NCBI GenBank assembly: GCA_900548205.1
Contig: URJS01000001.1
Coordinates: 56,231 to 120,230 of the forward strand
From: an uncultured Roseburia sp.
GTDB lineage: Bacteria > Bacillota > Clostridia > Lachnospirales > Lachnospiraceae
DNA: 64,000 bases
Reading direction: 5' to 3'
This document shows positions 44,564 to 53,453 of this stretch, one piece after another. Each line of letters begins with the position of its first letter. The stretch's first letter is position 1. The notes under the pieces were generated by a model, which was given only the letters and a program-made list of their open reading frames with translations, had not been told where the DNA came from and ran no database searches. Position numbers and translations under genes: made by a program.

Positions 44564-45688
44564 ATGATACCATACGGAAGACAGAGCATTGACGAGGAAG
44601 ATATTCAGGCAGTCGTTGATGTATTAAGATCAGATTATTTGACAACAGGTCCTAAGATTGCGGAGTTTGAGCAGACGGTGGCAGATTATGTGGGGGCAAA
44701 GTATGCGGTTGCGATTGCAAACGGAACTGCAGCGCTCCATGCAGCATGTGCGGCTGCGGGCATTGGAGTGGGAGACGAGGTTATTACCACGCCGCTTACA
44801 TTCGCTGCTTCGGCAAATTGTGTGTTATATTGTGGGGGAACACCTGTTTTCGCGGACATAGACAAAAAAACCTACAATATTTCCTCCGATGACATCAGAC
44901 GAAAGATCACACAGAAGACAAAGGCGATCATTCCGGTGCATCTGGCAGGGCAGCCGTGTGATCTGGATGAGATTCATAAGATTGCAGAGGAATATCATCT
45001 GACAGTGATTGAAGATGGGGCGCATGCACTGGGGGCTGTTTATCGGGGCGCAAAAATCGGTGCGTTGTCAGATATGACCACATTTAGCTTTCATCCGGTG
45101 AAGCCGATCACAACGGGAGAGGGCGGTATGATCGTGACGAATGAGCAGACGTTTTATGAAAGGCTGTGCCTGTTCCGAAGCCATGGCATTACCAGAGATG
45201 AAAAGCAAATGACGTATACAGAGGGAGGATGGTTTTATCAGCAGATCGGATTGGGCTACAATTATCGTATGACGGATATGCAGGCAGCGCTGGGATGCAG
45301 TCAGATGAAAAAGCTCGATGATTTTCTGGCGCGGAGGAGAACATTGGCACAGCGGTACGATGAGGCGTTTGCAGGGTGCAGGAATATCGTGACGCCATAT
45401 CAGATGCCACAGACAAGCAGTGGCTGGCATCTATATATCATACAGGTTTTAAATAACGACAGGCGGGAAGTATTTAAGAAGCTTCACGATGAGGGAATCG
45501 GAGTAAATGTACATTATATTCCGGTCTATCATCATCCCTATTACAGGGAGCATGGTTATCAGGACATCTGCTGCAAAAATGCGGAGGAGGTATATGCGCA
45601 TATGCTCAGCCTGCCGTTGTATCCGGGGCTGACAGAGGAGCAGCAGGATGAGGTCATAGAAAAGGTAAAGAGGTGTACATGTGAATAA
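44564..45688 (+). CDS. pseC: Sugar 4-aminotransferase PseC
   Basis: A 374-residue DegT/DnrJ-family PLP enzyme that aminates the 4-keto product of PseB. It has the N-terminal IPYGRQSIDEEDI, ANGTAALHAAC for the phosphate loop, EDGAHALGA (the cofactor Asp), and Lys180 in FSFHPVKPITTGEGG. AAAGGAG precedes the ATG. It is the first gene after the divergent promoter region and overlaps the second Maf gene, splitting the pse pathway into two transcription units. Confidence 0.93.
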   Translation: MIPYGRQSIDEEDIQAVVDVLRSDYLTTGPKIAEFEQTVADYVGAKYAVAIANGTAALHAACAAAGIGVGDEVITTPLTFAASANCVLYCGGTPVFADIDKKTYNISSDDIRRKITQKTKAIIPVHLAGQPCDLDEIHKIAEEYHLTVIEDGAHALGAVYRGAKIGALSDMTTFSFHPVKPITTGEGGMIVTNEQTFYERLCLFRSHGITRDEKQMTYTEGGWFYQQIGLGYNYRMTDMQAALGCSQMKKLDDFLARRRTLAQRYDEAFAGCRNIVTPYQMPQTSSGWHLYIIQVLNNDRREVFKKLHDEGIGVNVHYIPVYHHPYYREHGYQDICCKNAEEVYAHMLSLPLYPGLTEEQQDEVIEKVKRCTCE

Positions 45689-47336
45689 ATCAGTGATGAT
45701 GCAAAACGCAGAGTGTCTGACGCAGATCCCCGAAATTATTCGAGGGCTTCGTGCGCAGGCATATTACCATGGAAACAGCATGCTCGTTTTTTTGATTAAC
45801 AATTTACACGGAATTTCGGGCGAAATTCTGGATACAGACGATGCGCGCATAGACCGTGCTGAGTGGCTGGCGATGTTGACAGCGATCATGGAAGCACAGA
45901 AAAACAAAGATGGTATTTTGATTGCAGATATTTTAGAGGGAGATTTGTTGCCGTATCTGCAGAAGCTTCAGATTTTGTGGCAGCAGGAAAAGGAGATACA
46001 GCTTCCAAATTACTTGGAAGCAAACATCAGAAGCATACGGAAGACAAATGAGGCTTTGTATCAAAGTATAAGCAGAGAAAAAGCGATGCAGGTGAATGGG
46101 ACAGAGCCGATCTATGAATCGTTTTTGGCGATCAGCGGTCTGCCGGCTGCGTCGGCAAGTGTTGGGGGAGAGCGATTTTGTCTGTGCAGTACCGTCAATC
46201 CCGCGTGGGAAGGAAAGCTGCTTGCAGAGAGTATTCCTGTAAGTGTGTCAAAGGAATACTGGGTGTTTGGAGTTGGGATGGGGTATCATGTGGATGCCTT
46301 GTTGAAATCAGATCATGCGAATAAGGTTACGCTTCTTTTGCATGAAACAGAAACGTTATCTATGGCGTTGTGTCAATTTGACTGGCAAGAGGCGATAGAA
46401 TCCGGGCGTTTATCTTTTCTTTATGATGCCGGTGAACGAAGCTTGCTTGAAAACCTGAAAAAGAAAAATGAGGATGCGGTATTTTTTATCCATTACCCGG
46501 CTTTGCGCTGTGTGATGGATGGGAAAGTGCGGGAGCTTCTGGAGGATTATTTTGTTGCAAGCAGCAGTATGTTGGAACAAAAGGAGCTGCTTGATAAAAA
46601 TTTTGATGCGATACAAAAGCATGGTTTGCCGGAATGTGGGGAGTTAAGGGAGCAATTTGCCGGGGCCCACGTTGTGATCGCAGGCGGCGGTCCCTCTGTG
46701 GATGGGCAAATGGAAGCGATCAGGGTAAACAGGGAGAAGCTGGTTCTTTTGGGGGTAGGAACTGCGGCAAGAAAGTTTTTGGAAAACGGAATTGTGCCGG
46801 ATGCAATTATGATTATAGATCCACAGGAAAAGGTCACATTGCAGATAAAAGGACTGGAGACCGAAAAAATACCGCTGATCATATTATCTACCGCATCTTG
46901 GAAACTTCTGGAAGAATATAAAGGTTGCGTATATATCGCTTATCAAGAGGGCTATGAACCGGCTTGTGAATTTGCGAAAAACAATGGATATACGGTTTTT
47001 CAGACCGGCGGCAGCGTCGTTACCTTAGCGCTTGATCTGGCAATTCGGTTTGGCGCAGCCGATATCACGCTGGTCGGCGCAGATATGGCATATACGGGTG
47101 GCAGATCTCATGGAGGAGGGCTTGGGCGCAAGATTGCAGAGGGCATGGAGCTTCGTAAGGTCTTAAGCGTGACAGGAGAGTATATAGAAACGAGCAGAAA
47201 CCTTGACATTTACAGAAAGTGGATAGAGCACAGGATAGAAGATGTGGGAGGACTGTCCGTTTATAACACCGCAAGAGGTGCAAGAATCAAAGGAACGATA
47301 GAAAAGACGCTGTGTGAGATAGCAAAGACATGGTGA
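45681..47336 (+). CDS. Maf-type motility-associated glycosyltransferase (DUF115), copy 2
   Basis: A 551-residue Maf relative, start GTG 45681 overlapping the pseC stop, with AGAGGTG upstream. The core shows VIAGGGPSVDGQMEAI near residue 331, DAIMIIDPQEKV, TGGSVVTLALDLA and VGADMAYTGGRSHGGG. Compared with the first Maf, the N-terminal 100 residues are different (LVFLINNLHGISGEI, resembling a small helical domain) and the C-terminal region is much shorter. It may act on a different flagellin site or donor. Confidence 0.85.
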   Translation: MNKSVMMQNAECLTQIPEIIRGLRAQAYYHGNSMLVFLINNLHGISGEILDTDDARIDRAEWLAMLTAIMEAQKNKDGILIADILEGDLLPYLQKLQILWQQEKEIQLPNYLEANIRSIRKTNEALYQSISREKAMQVNGTEPIYESFLAISGLPAASASVGGERFCLCSTVNPAWEGKLLAESIPVSVSKEYWVFGVGMGYHVDALLKSDHANKVTLLLHETETLSMALCQFDWQEAIESGRLSFLYDAGERSLLENLKKKNEDAVFFIHYPALRCVMDGKVRELLEDYFVASSSMLEQKELLDKNFDAIQKHGLPECGELREQFAGAHVVIAGGGPSVDGQMEAIRVNREKLVLLGVGTAARKFLENGIVPDAIMIIDPQEKVTLQIKGLETEKIPLIILSTASWKLLEEYKGCVYIAYQEGYEPACEFAKNNGYTVFQTGGSVVTLALDLAIRFGAADITLVGADMAYTGGRSHGGGLGRKIAEGMELRKVLSVTGEYIETSRNLDIYRKWIEHRIEDVGGLSVYNTARGARIKGTIEKTLCEIAKTW

Positions 47337-47499
47337 AAGAAATGATATCAGCCGGTAAATGCAATGCTGTTTTTCATGCAAAGTACTTGTAATTAAAGGT
47401 AAGTCTTGATAAAATTAAGAGTGAAATACAAAATTATCAGAAATATCTGCGTGAAGCGGATTGATAGTAAGAATAATGAAAGACAAAGGAGAAGTATCT

Positions 47500-48516
47500 A
47501 TGAATTTACAAGAGAGAGTAAATCTTAAAAAAATGGATCGGAGTGAGCTGTACAGCCTTGAGCCGCCGTTTCCAAAAAGTAATTTTTTAATTGAGACATC
47601 GAATGCCTGCAACCACGAGTGTATTTTTTGCGCACATCAGAAGATGAAGCGAAAGGTTGGAAAGATCAAGAAAGAGTTGGTTTTTGACTTACTGCAGCAG
47701 GCATATGATCTTGGAACACGCGAAGTTGGATTTTATGCGACAGGCGAGCCGTTTTTAGTACCGGAGCTCCCGGAGTATATTAAAAGGGCAAAGGATATTG
47801 GTTATACCTATGTGTATTTGACATCAAACGGATCGCTGGCTACTCCGGAAAAGATAAGAGCCGTCATTGATGCAGGATTGGATAGTATCAAGTTTTCCAT
47901 TAATGCACCGGAAAGAAAGCTGTATGAGTTCATTCATGGTCATGACCATTTTGATATTGTTATGGAGCACTTGAAGTATCTGAACGAATATAGAAAAATT
48001 TCGGGAAGGAAATATAATATTTTCATTACCGGAATCTTGACCAGATTTACAGAGCCGCATAAGGATGAGTATTTTAAGGTATTTGATGGTTTGGCGGATG
48101 AGATCGTATTTAAATATGTTTACAATCAGGGCGGATATATGCCGGAAATTGATACTTTGTTGAAGTGTGAGTCTGATCACGAGACATATCGCAGATGTAA
48201 TCTTCCGTTCGATGCGATTTCTGTCACCTGTGAGGGATATTTATCCATAGAAAATGCTGATTTCGAGAATATGCTGATTGTAGCGGACTTAAATAAAGTG
48301 TCTTTGAAAGAAGGCTGGTATGGCGAAAAGATGAAAGAGTTCCGAAGAATGTTCTTAGAGGATAAACTGGAGGGAACGCTTTGTGACGGATGTGTGCACC
48401 ATTGTCTGCGTCCGGCAGAGGCATTATCTCCTGAGTATGCGACGAAAAATGATGAAATCTTTTCGGATAAGCTGGTAAGAGATAGGATTATTAAGGCAGG
48501 CTATCAAGTAGATTAG
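47500..48516 (+). CDS. Radical SAM enzyme with twitch/SPASM-like C-terminus
   Basis: A 338-residue enzyme. ATG 47500 follows AAAGGAG. The cluster motif CNHECIFC binds the 4Fe-4S cluster used to cleave SAM; GFYATGEPF and YLTSNGS are typical of the barrel. C-terminal cysteines (CRRCNLP-like region, then CDGCVHHC) may hold an auxiliary cluster. Substrate unknown. The next two genes, a cytidylyltransferase and a methyltransferase, follow within 14 bases and by overlap, so it probably modifies a sugar or activated head group of the same decoration. Confidence 0.8.
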   Translation: MNLQERVNLKKMDRSELYSLEPPFPKSNFLIETSNACNHECIFCAHQKMKRKVGKIKKELVFDLLQQAYDLGTREVGFYATGEPFLVPELPEYIKRAKDIGYTYVYLTSNGSLATPEKIRAVIDAGLDSIKFSINAPERKLYEFIHGHDHFDIVMEHLKYLNEYRKISGRKYNIFITGILTRFTEPHKDEYFKVFDGLADEIVFKYVYNQGGYMPEIDTLLKCESDHETYRRCNLPFDAISVTCEGYLSIENADFENMLIVADLNKVSLKEGWYGEKMKEFRRMFLEDKLEGTLCDGCVHHCLRPAEALSPEYATKNDEIFSDKLVRDRIIKAGYQVD

Positions 48517-48530
48517 TAGGGGTAATTTTT

Positions 48531-48968
48531 ATGGAACAGAAAAAGAAGCTTGTATATGTACCGATGGCGGTTGATATTGTACATCCGGGGCATATTAATA
48601 TTATAAAAAAGGCAGAAGAATTAGGGGAAGTGATGGTTGGGCTCTTCACGGATGAGGCGATTGCAACTTATAAAAACCCGCCGTATATGACCTATGAGGA
48701 CAGAAAGGTAGTTATTGAAAATATTAAGGGGGTCAGCAGAGTCGTACCGCAGATTACCCGTGATTATGAGGAGAATCTGAGAAAATATAAGCCAGATTAT
48801 ATGGTACACGGAACAGACTGGAGAGAGGGCCCCTTAGCGGACGTTCGCGAAAAAGCAATTTCCATTCTGGCAGAATGGGGAGGCGAAATTGTAGAGCCGG
48901 AGTATACAAAGAATATATCTTCTTCTTTGATTAAAAAAGGCATGAAAGAGGGCGGAGAGAAGGTATGA
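48531..48968 (+). CDS. TagD-like cytidylyltransferase
   Basis: A 145-residue nucleotidyltransferase that would couple CTP to a phosphorylated small alcohol or phosphonate. The HxGH motif is His18-Pro-Gly-His21 (VHPGHINII), and the second half of the site, ISSSLIKK, is the ISTT-like motif. It is closely similar in plan to the N-terminal domain of the PEP mutase fusion at 52138. Its stop overlaps the next start (ATGA). Glycerol-3-phosphate is the textbook substrate; a phosphonate or other head group is possible in this context. Confidence 0.8.
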   Translation: MEQKKKLVYVPMAVDIVHPGHINIIKKAEELGEVMVGLFTDEAIATYKNPPYMTYEDRKVVIENIKGVSRVVPQITRDYEENLRKYKPDYMVHGTDWREGPLADVREKAISILAEWGGEIVEPEYTKNISSSLIKKGMKEGGEKV

Positions 48969-49852
48969 AAAAGTTTGATGAGGTTTTGCTCAATGAATAC
49001 GGCTATTATGAATTGGAGCATCCGTTAAAGCCCGAGGAAATCCGGAGAATTTTTGAAGAAGAATATTTCCAGAATTCGATGAGTAATTATGAGCAGCTTT
49101 ACGATGAGGACGAGCTGAAGTTTTTTGAAAATAAGATGATGCAGAAGGAATTGATGTTAAAGCCACATCTTCCGCAAAGAGATAAGCTGTCTTTTTTGGA
49201 CATTGGATGCGGCGAGGGATTTGCACTTGATTATTTTCATAAAAACGGTTATCAGGTTACCGGAATAGATTTTTCTGTGTATGGAACAAAAAAGCATCAT
49301 CCGGATATGCTGCCATATCTTTTACAGGGAGACAGTAAAGAGATTTTACCAAAGCTGATTGCGGAAAAGAGGCAGTTTGATATTATCAATATGGATTCGG
49401 TTCTTGATATGATGGTAAATCCCGAGGAGGTATTGGCTCTGATAGGGAAGTTGCTGACCGAGGATGGGGTTCTTTTGATCAAAGTGGCGAATCAGTTTAA
49501 TCCTTTGCAGACAAGGCTGCTGGAGAAAAATAAGCTGAAAGAGGTTTACTGGCTGGATAAAGTCGGACATCCCTCCTATTTCAATAAAGATGGGCTTATT
49601 CGTTTTGTGGAGAGTTTTGGATTTGCATGTACAGATCTTCTTGGAGAAAGCTACATAGAGTTTTTCTTGGCAAACGATGATACAAATTACTATGAGAATA
49701 AATCTTCGGGCAAGAATTGTTATCGTGCAAAGCTGGAATTGGAAAATCTCATGCATGAGATTTCGCCGGAGAAGTCTATTGATGTATTCAGAGCTTTGGG
49801 AAAAATGGGCCTGGGAAGAGAAGTTATTGGTATTTTTAAAAAGAATTCTTAA
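48965..49852 (+). CDS. SAM-dependent methyltransferase, paralogue of the broken one at 40049
   Basis: A 295-residue class I methyltransferase with LDIGCGEGFALDYF (SAM motif I), GIDFSVYG and INMDSVLDMMVNP. It aligns end to end with the interrupted gene at 40049-40954 (shared YGYY, NSMSxYEQ, NYYE, GKNCYRA, GIGR/GLGR). This copy is intact. Target unknown; UbiG/Rebeccamycin-like glycan methyltransferases are the nearest type. It overlaps the cytidylyltransferase gene by 4 bases and ends before a terminator. Confidence 0.8.
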   Translation: MKKFDEVLLNEYGYYELEHPLKPEEIRRIFEEEYFQNSMSNYEQLYDEDELKFFENKMMQKELMLKPHLPQRDKLSFLDIGCGEGFALDYFHKNGYQVTGIDFSVYGTKKHHPDMLPYLLQGDSKEILPKLIAEKRQFDIINMDSVLDMMVNPEEVLALIGKLLTEDGVLLIKVANQFNPLQTRLLEKNKLKEVYWLDKVGHPSYFNKDGLIRFVESFGFACTDLLGESYIEFFLANDDTNYYENKSSGKNCYRAKLELENLMHEISPEKSIDVFRALGKMGLGREVIGIFKKNS

Positions 49853-49859
49853 TGTCTGT

Positions 49860-49891
49860 AACCACCGGAGATATCCGGTGGTTGCAATTTT
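49860..49891 (+). terminator. Terminator after the methyltransferase
   Basis: AACCACCGGA pairs with TCCGGTGGTT (10 bp, 4-base loop), followed by GCAATTTTGTT. It closes the pseC-to-methyltransferase unit. Confidence 0.85.
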
Positions 49892-49970
49892 GTTGCTGTT
49901 ATGAAACCGTAAGATACAGTCTTTGAAGAAGGACTGTAATGAGTATGAATATGAGGAAATAATTAGGGAT

Positions 49971-50711
49971 ATGAAGACTGTAGCGATTATACAAGCCAGA
50001 TGTGGTTCGTCACGTCTGCCGGGAAAGGTTTTAAAGGATTTGTGTGGAAAGCCTGTGCTTGCACATGATTTGGAAAGAATCTCACAAGCAAAAAAGATAG
50101 ATGAAGTAATAGTTGCAACAACAGAAAATCAGGGAGATGATCAGGTTGCTTCGCTTGCTGACAGTTTAGGGGCTGCAGTTTTTCGGGGAAGTGAAAATGA
50201 TGTGCTTGCAAGGTACTACGGTGCTGCAAGGGAGTCACAGGCGGATATTATTTTAAGGATTACCTCGGATTGTCCATTGATCGATGCGTTGATTATTGAT
50301 GAGATGATAGAGGAATTTGAGGAACATATGTATGATATTTCTTACAATGTGCCTTTGGAGGGGGAGGAATTAACGTATCCAAGGGGATTAGATGTAGAAA
50401 TATTTAGATTTACTGCATTGAAAGATGCATATGAAAACGCGGTTGATCCGTATGAGCGGGAGCATGTTACACCATATATTTATGAGAATTATTCCAAGAG
50501 GCATTATCATAGATGGAATCGGTCGTTTCCGGCCTATAGATGGACGCTTGACACAGAGGAAGATTTCTTATTTATTTCAGAGGTTTATCGTTATCTTTAT
50601 AAAGGTATTCATAATTTCTATACCGATGATATTCTTGAATTGCTCAGAACACATCCTGAGTTAAATGAAATAAATGCACAAGTAAAACAAAAAGAACGAG
50701 GAGAAGAATAA
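49971..50711 (+). CDS. spsF: SpsF-type cytidylyltransferase, candidate CMP-pseudaminic acid synthetase
   Basis: A 246-residue enzyme. ATG 49971 begins KTVAIIQARCGSSRLPGKVL, the CTP-binding motif of SpsF/COG1861; an upstream in-frame start at 49923 is less likely, as it adds 16 unconserved residues. The metal-binding region is RITSDCPLID. In Bacillus, SpsF sits with SpsE (PseI-like) and SpsG (PseG-like), so it can stand for PseF here. No other CMP-nonulosonate synthetase is visible. It leads a unit with WbqC and the phosphonate genes. Confidence 0.75.
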   Translation: MKTVAIIQARCGSSRLPGKVLKDLCGKPVLAHDLERISQAKKIDEVIVATTENQGDDQVASLADSLGAAVFRGSENDVLARYYGAARESQADIILRITSDCPLIDALIIDEMIEEFEEHMYDISYNVPLEGEELTYPRGLDVEIFRFTALKDAYENAVDPYEREHVTPYIYENYSKRHYHRWNRSFPAYRWTLDTEEDFLFISEVYRYLYKGIHNFYTDDILELLRTHPELNEINAQVKQKERGEE

Positions 50712-50712
50712 T

Positions 50713-51435
50713 ATGTTGCTGTCGATACACCAGCCGAATTATTGGCCATATCCGGGGTTAATAGGAAAAATAGCGCATAGCGACGAGTTTTTATTTTTGA
50801 CAAAGGTACAGTTAGACAAAAGTTCGTGGCAGAGCAGAAACAGAATAAGAATCAAAGAGGGATGGAAGTATCTTGCAGTTCCTGTCATATCAAAAGGAAA
50901 AGAAGAACAGAAGATCAAAGATACAATGATCAGTAATCAGACAAATTGGAGAAATCAGCATCTGAATGCAATTAAGTTTGCTTATCAGAAGGCGCCCTAT
51001 TATAAGCGGTATGAACCTTTTATAAAGGATTTGTATAAGAGGAAATGGGAATATCTGGCAGACTTGGATATTTATATTATGGAATATATATTGGAGGAGC
51101 TTGATATTAGGACGAAATTAATTTACGACAGGGATTTAGAAATAACAGGTGAAAAGAACGAATTGTTGATTGATATTTGCCATCAGCTTGGGGCAGATCA
51201 GTATATGTCAAATAAGGGAAGCGAGAATTATGTTGAAATCGAAAAATTCAATGCAGAGAAAATAGATCATATATACATAGATTATAAGGGGGTGACATAT
51301 CCGCAGGTATATGAGGGTTTTGAGGAGTCCTTATCGATTCTGGATATGCTGATGAACTGTGGTCCTGAAATGACAAGAGAAATTGTTTTGACAAAAAATA
51401 ATTATTCTTTCAGCGAATGGAATAAAAAACTTTAA
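50713..51435 (+). CDS. WbqC family protein
   Basis: A 240-residue WbqC-like protein. The N-terminus LLSIHQPNYWPYPGLIGKI and then LDKSSWQSRNRIRI are diagnostic. Members occur in O-antigen and other surface-glycan clusters; some act as acyl or amidating enzymes on sugars, but the exact reaction is not certain. The start is 1 base after the spsF stop, so it is cotranscribed, and the CDP-alcohol transferase follows 8 bases later. Confidence 0.8.
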   Translation: MLLSIHQPNYWPYPGLIGKIAHSDEFLFLTKVQLDKSSWQSRNRIRIKEGWKYLAVPVISKGKEEQKIKDTMISNQTNWRNQHLNAIKFAYQKAPYYKRYEPFIKDLYKRKWEYLADLDIYIMEYILEELDIRTKLIYDRDLEITGEKNELLIDICHQLGADQYMSNKGSENYVEIEKFNAEKIDHIYIDYKGVTYPQVYEGFEESLSILDMLMNCGPEMTREIVLTKNNYSFSEWNKKL

Positions 51436-51443
51436 AACGGGTG

Positions 51444-52115
51444 ATGAATATGGAGCATTTGATTATAAAGAGAAAACAAAATTATTGGTGGTATTATATC
51501 TTATTTTTGATCGGAGAGCCTTTAATGCGGCTGCTTATGCGAACGCCTATTACACCTAATATGATAACACTTGTAAATCTTTTAGGTGTCTTTCCGTCAA
51601 TTTGCTTTTCCGGAGTTGGGAAGCATTTTTTTGCGCTGGCGATATTAGTGCAGTTTCATATGTTTATTGATACGATAGACGGAAATCTGGCAAGAAATAA
51701 AAATATGCTTTCTGAGCGGGGGAAAAAGCTGGATTTTCTGGCAGATACTTTGTTTGATACGATAGGAAAGATTGCGATTGGGATCGCCATAGATACTCCT
51801 ATGTGGCTTGTAGTGCTGGCGATTGCAGTGCAGCAGGGATATGGAGCGATTGCTACATACTATATTGTGCCAAGAATTCGGAATACAGAGAATTTTAAGC
51901 GCACTGCGCTCAAACAGTTTTTTTGGGAAAGAGGAATTTTGTTTGGAATGGACACCTCGATGGAGTGTCTCACAATTTCTTTGATGATGCTGTTCCCCAT
52001 TCGAAAATATATTTTTATTGCATGTCCGGCTCTTTGGCTTGCGGACTTGTGTTATCGCTTATATGAATTAAAATGGGTAAACAGAAACAGTAAAGTCTCT
52101 GTGAAACAGGATTGA
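51444..52115 (+). CDS. CDP-alcohol phosphatidyltransferase
   Basis: A membrane enzyme of about 223 residues that moves a phosphoryl-alcohol group from a CDP-alcohol to an acceptor. The full family signature DGx2ARx8Gx3Dx3D is present from Asp79 (IDGNLAR, then ERGKKLDFLAD). Several hydrophobic segments span the membrane. The start is ambiguous among GTG 51441, ATG 51444 and ATG 51450. Lying between WbqC and the PEP mutase fusion, it could use a CMP-phosphonate donor rather than a phospholipid precursor. Confidence 0.85.
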   Translation: MNMEHLIIKRKQNYWWYYILFLIGEPLMRLLMRTPITPNMITLVNLLGVFPSICFSGVGKHFFALAILVQFHMFIDTIDGNLARNKNMLSERGKKLDFLADTLFDTIGKIAIGIAIDTPMWLVVLAIAVQQGYGAIATYYIVPRIRNTENFKRTALKQFFWERGILFGMDTSMECLTISLMMLFPIRKYIFIACPALWLADLCYRLYELKWVNRNSKVSVKQD

Positions 52116-52137
52116 TGTTACGTTGGGAGGAATAATG

Positions 52138-53451
52138 ATGAAGAAAGTATATCTGAATGTAAGTACCGATATTCTGCATTATGGACATATCGAATTAATG
52201 AAGAAGGCGGCTTGTTTGGGAGAACTGATGGTAGGTGTTTTGACAGATGATGTAGTAGCACAATACAGACAGGTGCCTCTTGTATCATACGAAAAAAGAA
52301 GGGAGATGATCTCACAGCTTGCTTTTGTGAAAGAAGTGGTAAAACAGGATACGTTAAGCTATGAGGAGATTATTAAAAAATACCATCCGGACATCATTGT
52401 TCATGGAGATGAATGGAAGAGAGGAAGTAAATCAAGAATCAGAAAGGAACTTTTGGAACTTCTGAAAAAATATGGAGGGGAGTTGGTGGAGTTTCCATAT
52501 ACTGAGGATGAGACTATTAACGCCTTGGAGTCTGGTGTTTTTCGTCGTTATGCAGTGCCTGAAATTCGCAGGGGAATGTTAAAGCGGCTGTTACAGTTGA
52601 AAAAGTCTTTGTCTGTGATGGAAGCACATGACGGACTGACAGGCTTGGTAGTAGAGAATGCAAAAGCTGTATCGGAGGATGGGCTGGAAAGGCATTTCGA
52701 TGCAATGTGGATTTCCAGTTTATGTGATTCGGCGGTAAGAGGGAAACCGGATATTGAATTGATCGACTGGTCCAGCAGGATCGACCGCATTAACGAGATT
52801 ATGGAGGTGACCACAAAACCGATTATCGTAGATGGCGATACGGGCGGTTTGCCGGAGCACTTTGTATATAATATCCAGACGCTGGAACGCATGGGAGTTT
52901 CCGCAATTATCATTGAAGATAAAACAGGATTAAAGAAAAATTCGCTCTTTGGAACGGAAGTAAAGCAGGTGCAGGAAGACCCTGAGATTTTTGGCGAGAA
53001 AATCAGACGAGGAAAGCAGGCGCTGCAAACGGAAGATTTTATGATTTTTGCAAGAATCGAGAGTCTTATTTTGGAAAAGGGAATGGAGGATGCACTGTTA
53101 AGAGCAAGGACATACATAGAATCCGGTGCAGATGGCATTATGATTCATTCCAGAAAGAATACGCCTGATGAAGTGTTTGAGTTTTGCCGATTGCTTAGAG
53201 AAGAGTATTCGGATATTCCGATTGTGGCGGTTCCTACTTCTTACAACAAAATAAAAGAGAAGGTTCTCGAAGAACATGGGATCAATGTTATTATCCATGC
53301 GAATCATTTATTAAGGAGTGCGTTCCCGATTATGAAGCAGACGGCTGAATTTATTTTAGAGGATGGTTGCTCCGGCGAACGGGCAGATAAAAATTGTATG
53401 CCGATTAAGGAGGTCATTAGTTTTATTCCGGTGGAAATGGAGAATTTTTAG
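52138..53451 (+). CDS. Cytidylyltransferase-phosphoenolpyruvate mutase fusion
   Basis: A 437-residue two-domain protein. Residues 1-125 form a nucleotidyltransferase with His14-Tyr-Gly-His17 (HYGH). Residues 145-437 are PEP mutase: VDGDTGG, then the catalytic EDK(X)6NS motif Glu260-Asp261-Lys262 to Asn269-Ser270, which distinguishes true mutases from lyases. It converts PEP to phosphonopyruvate, creating the C-P bond; the N-terminal domain could load the finished phosphonate onto CMP. ATG 52138 lies 7 bases after GGGAGG. Stop and next start are 2 bases apart. Confidence 0.9.
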   Translation: MKKVYLNVSTDILHYGHIELMKKAACLGELMVGVLTDDVVAQYRQVPLVSYEKRREMISQLAFVKEVVKQDTLSYEEIIKKYHPDIIVHGDEWKRGSKSRIRKELLELLKKYGGELVEFPYTEDETINALESGVFRRYAVPEIRRGMLKRLLQLKKSLSVMEAHDGLTGLVVENAKAVSEDGLERHFDAMWISSLCDSAVRGKPDIELIDWSSRIDRINEIMEVTTKPIIVDGDTGGLPEHFVYNIQTLERMGVSAIIIEDKTGLKKNSLFGTEVKQVQEDPEIFGEKIRRGKQALQTEDFMIFARIESLILEKGMEDALLRARTYIESGADGIMIHSRKNTPDEVFEFCRLLREEYSDIPIVAVPTSYNKIKEKVLEEHGINVIIHANHLLRSAFPIMKQTAEFILEDGCSGERADKNCMPIKEVISFIPVEMENF

Positions 53452-53453
53452 AT

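Noticed and set aside
48531..48968. Calling this gene tagD for teichoic acid synthesis
   Set aside because: Only the fold and HxGH motif support it; no teichoic acid polymerase or TagF-like gene is nearby, so the substrate is left open.
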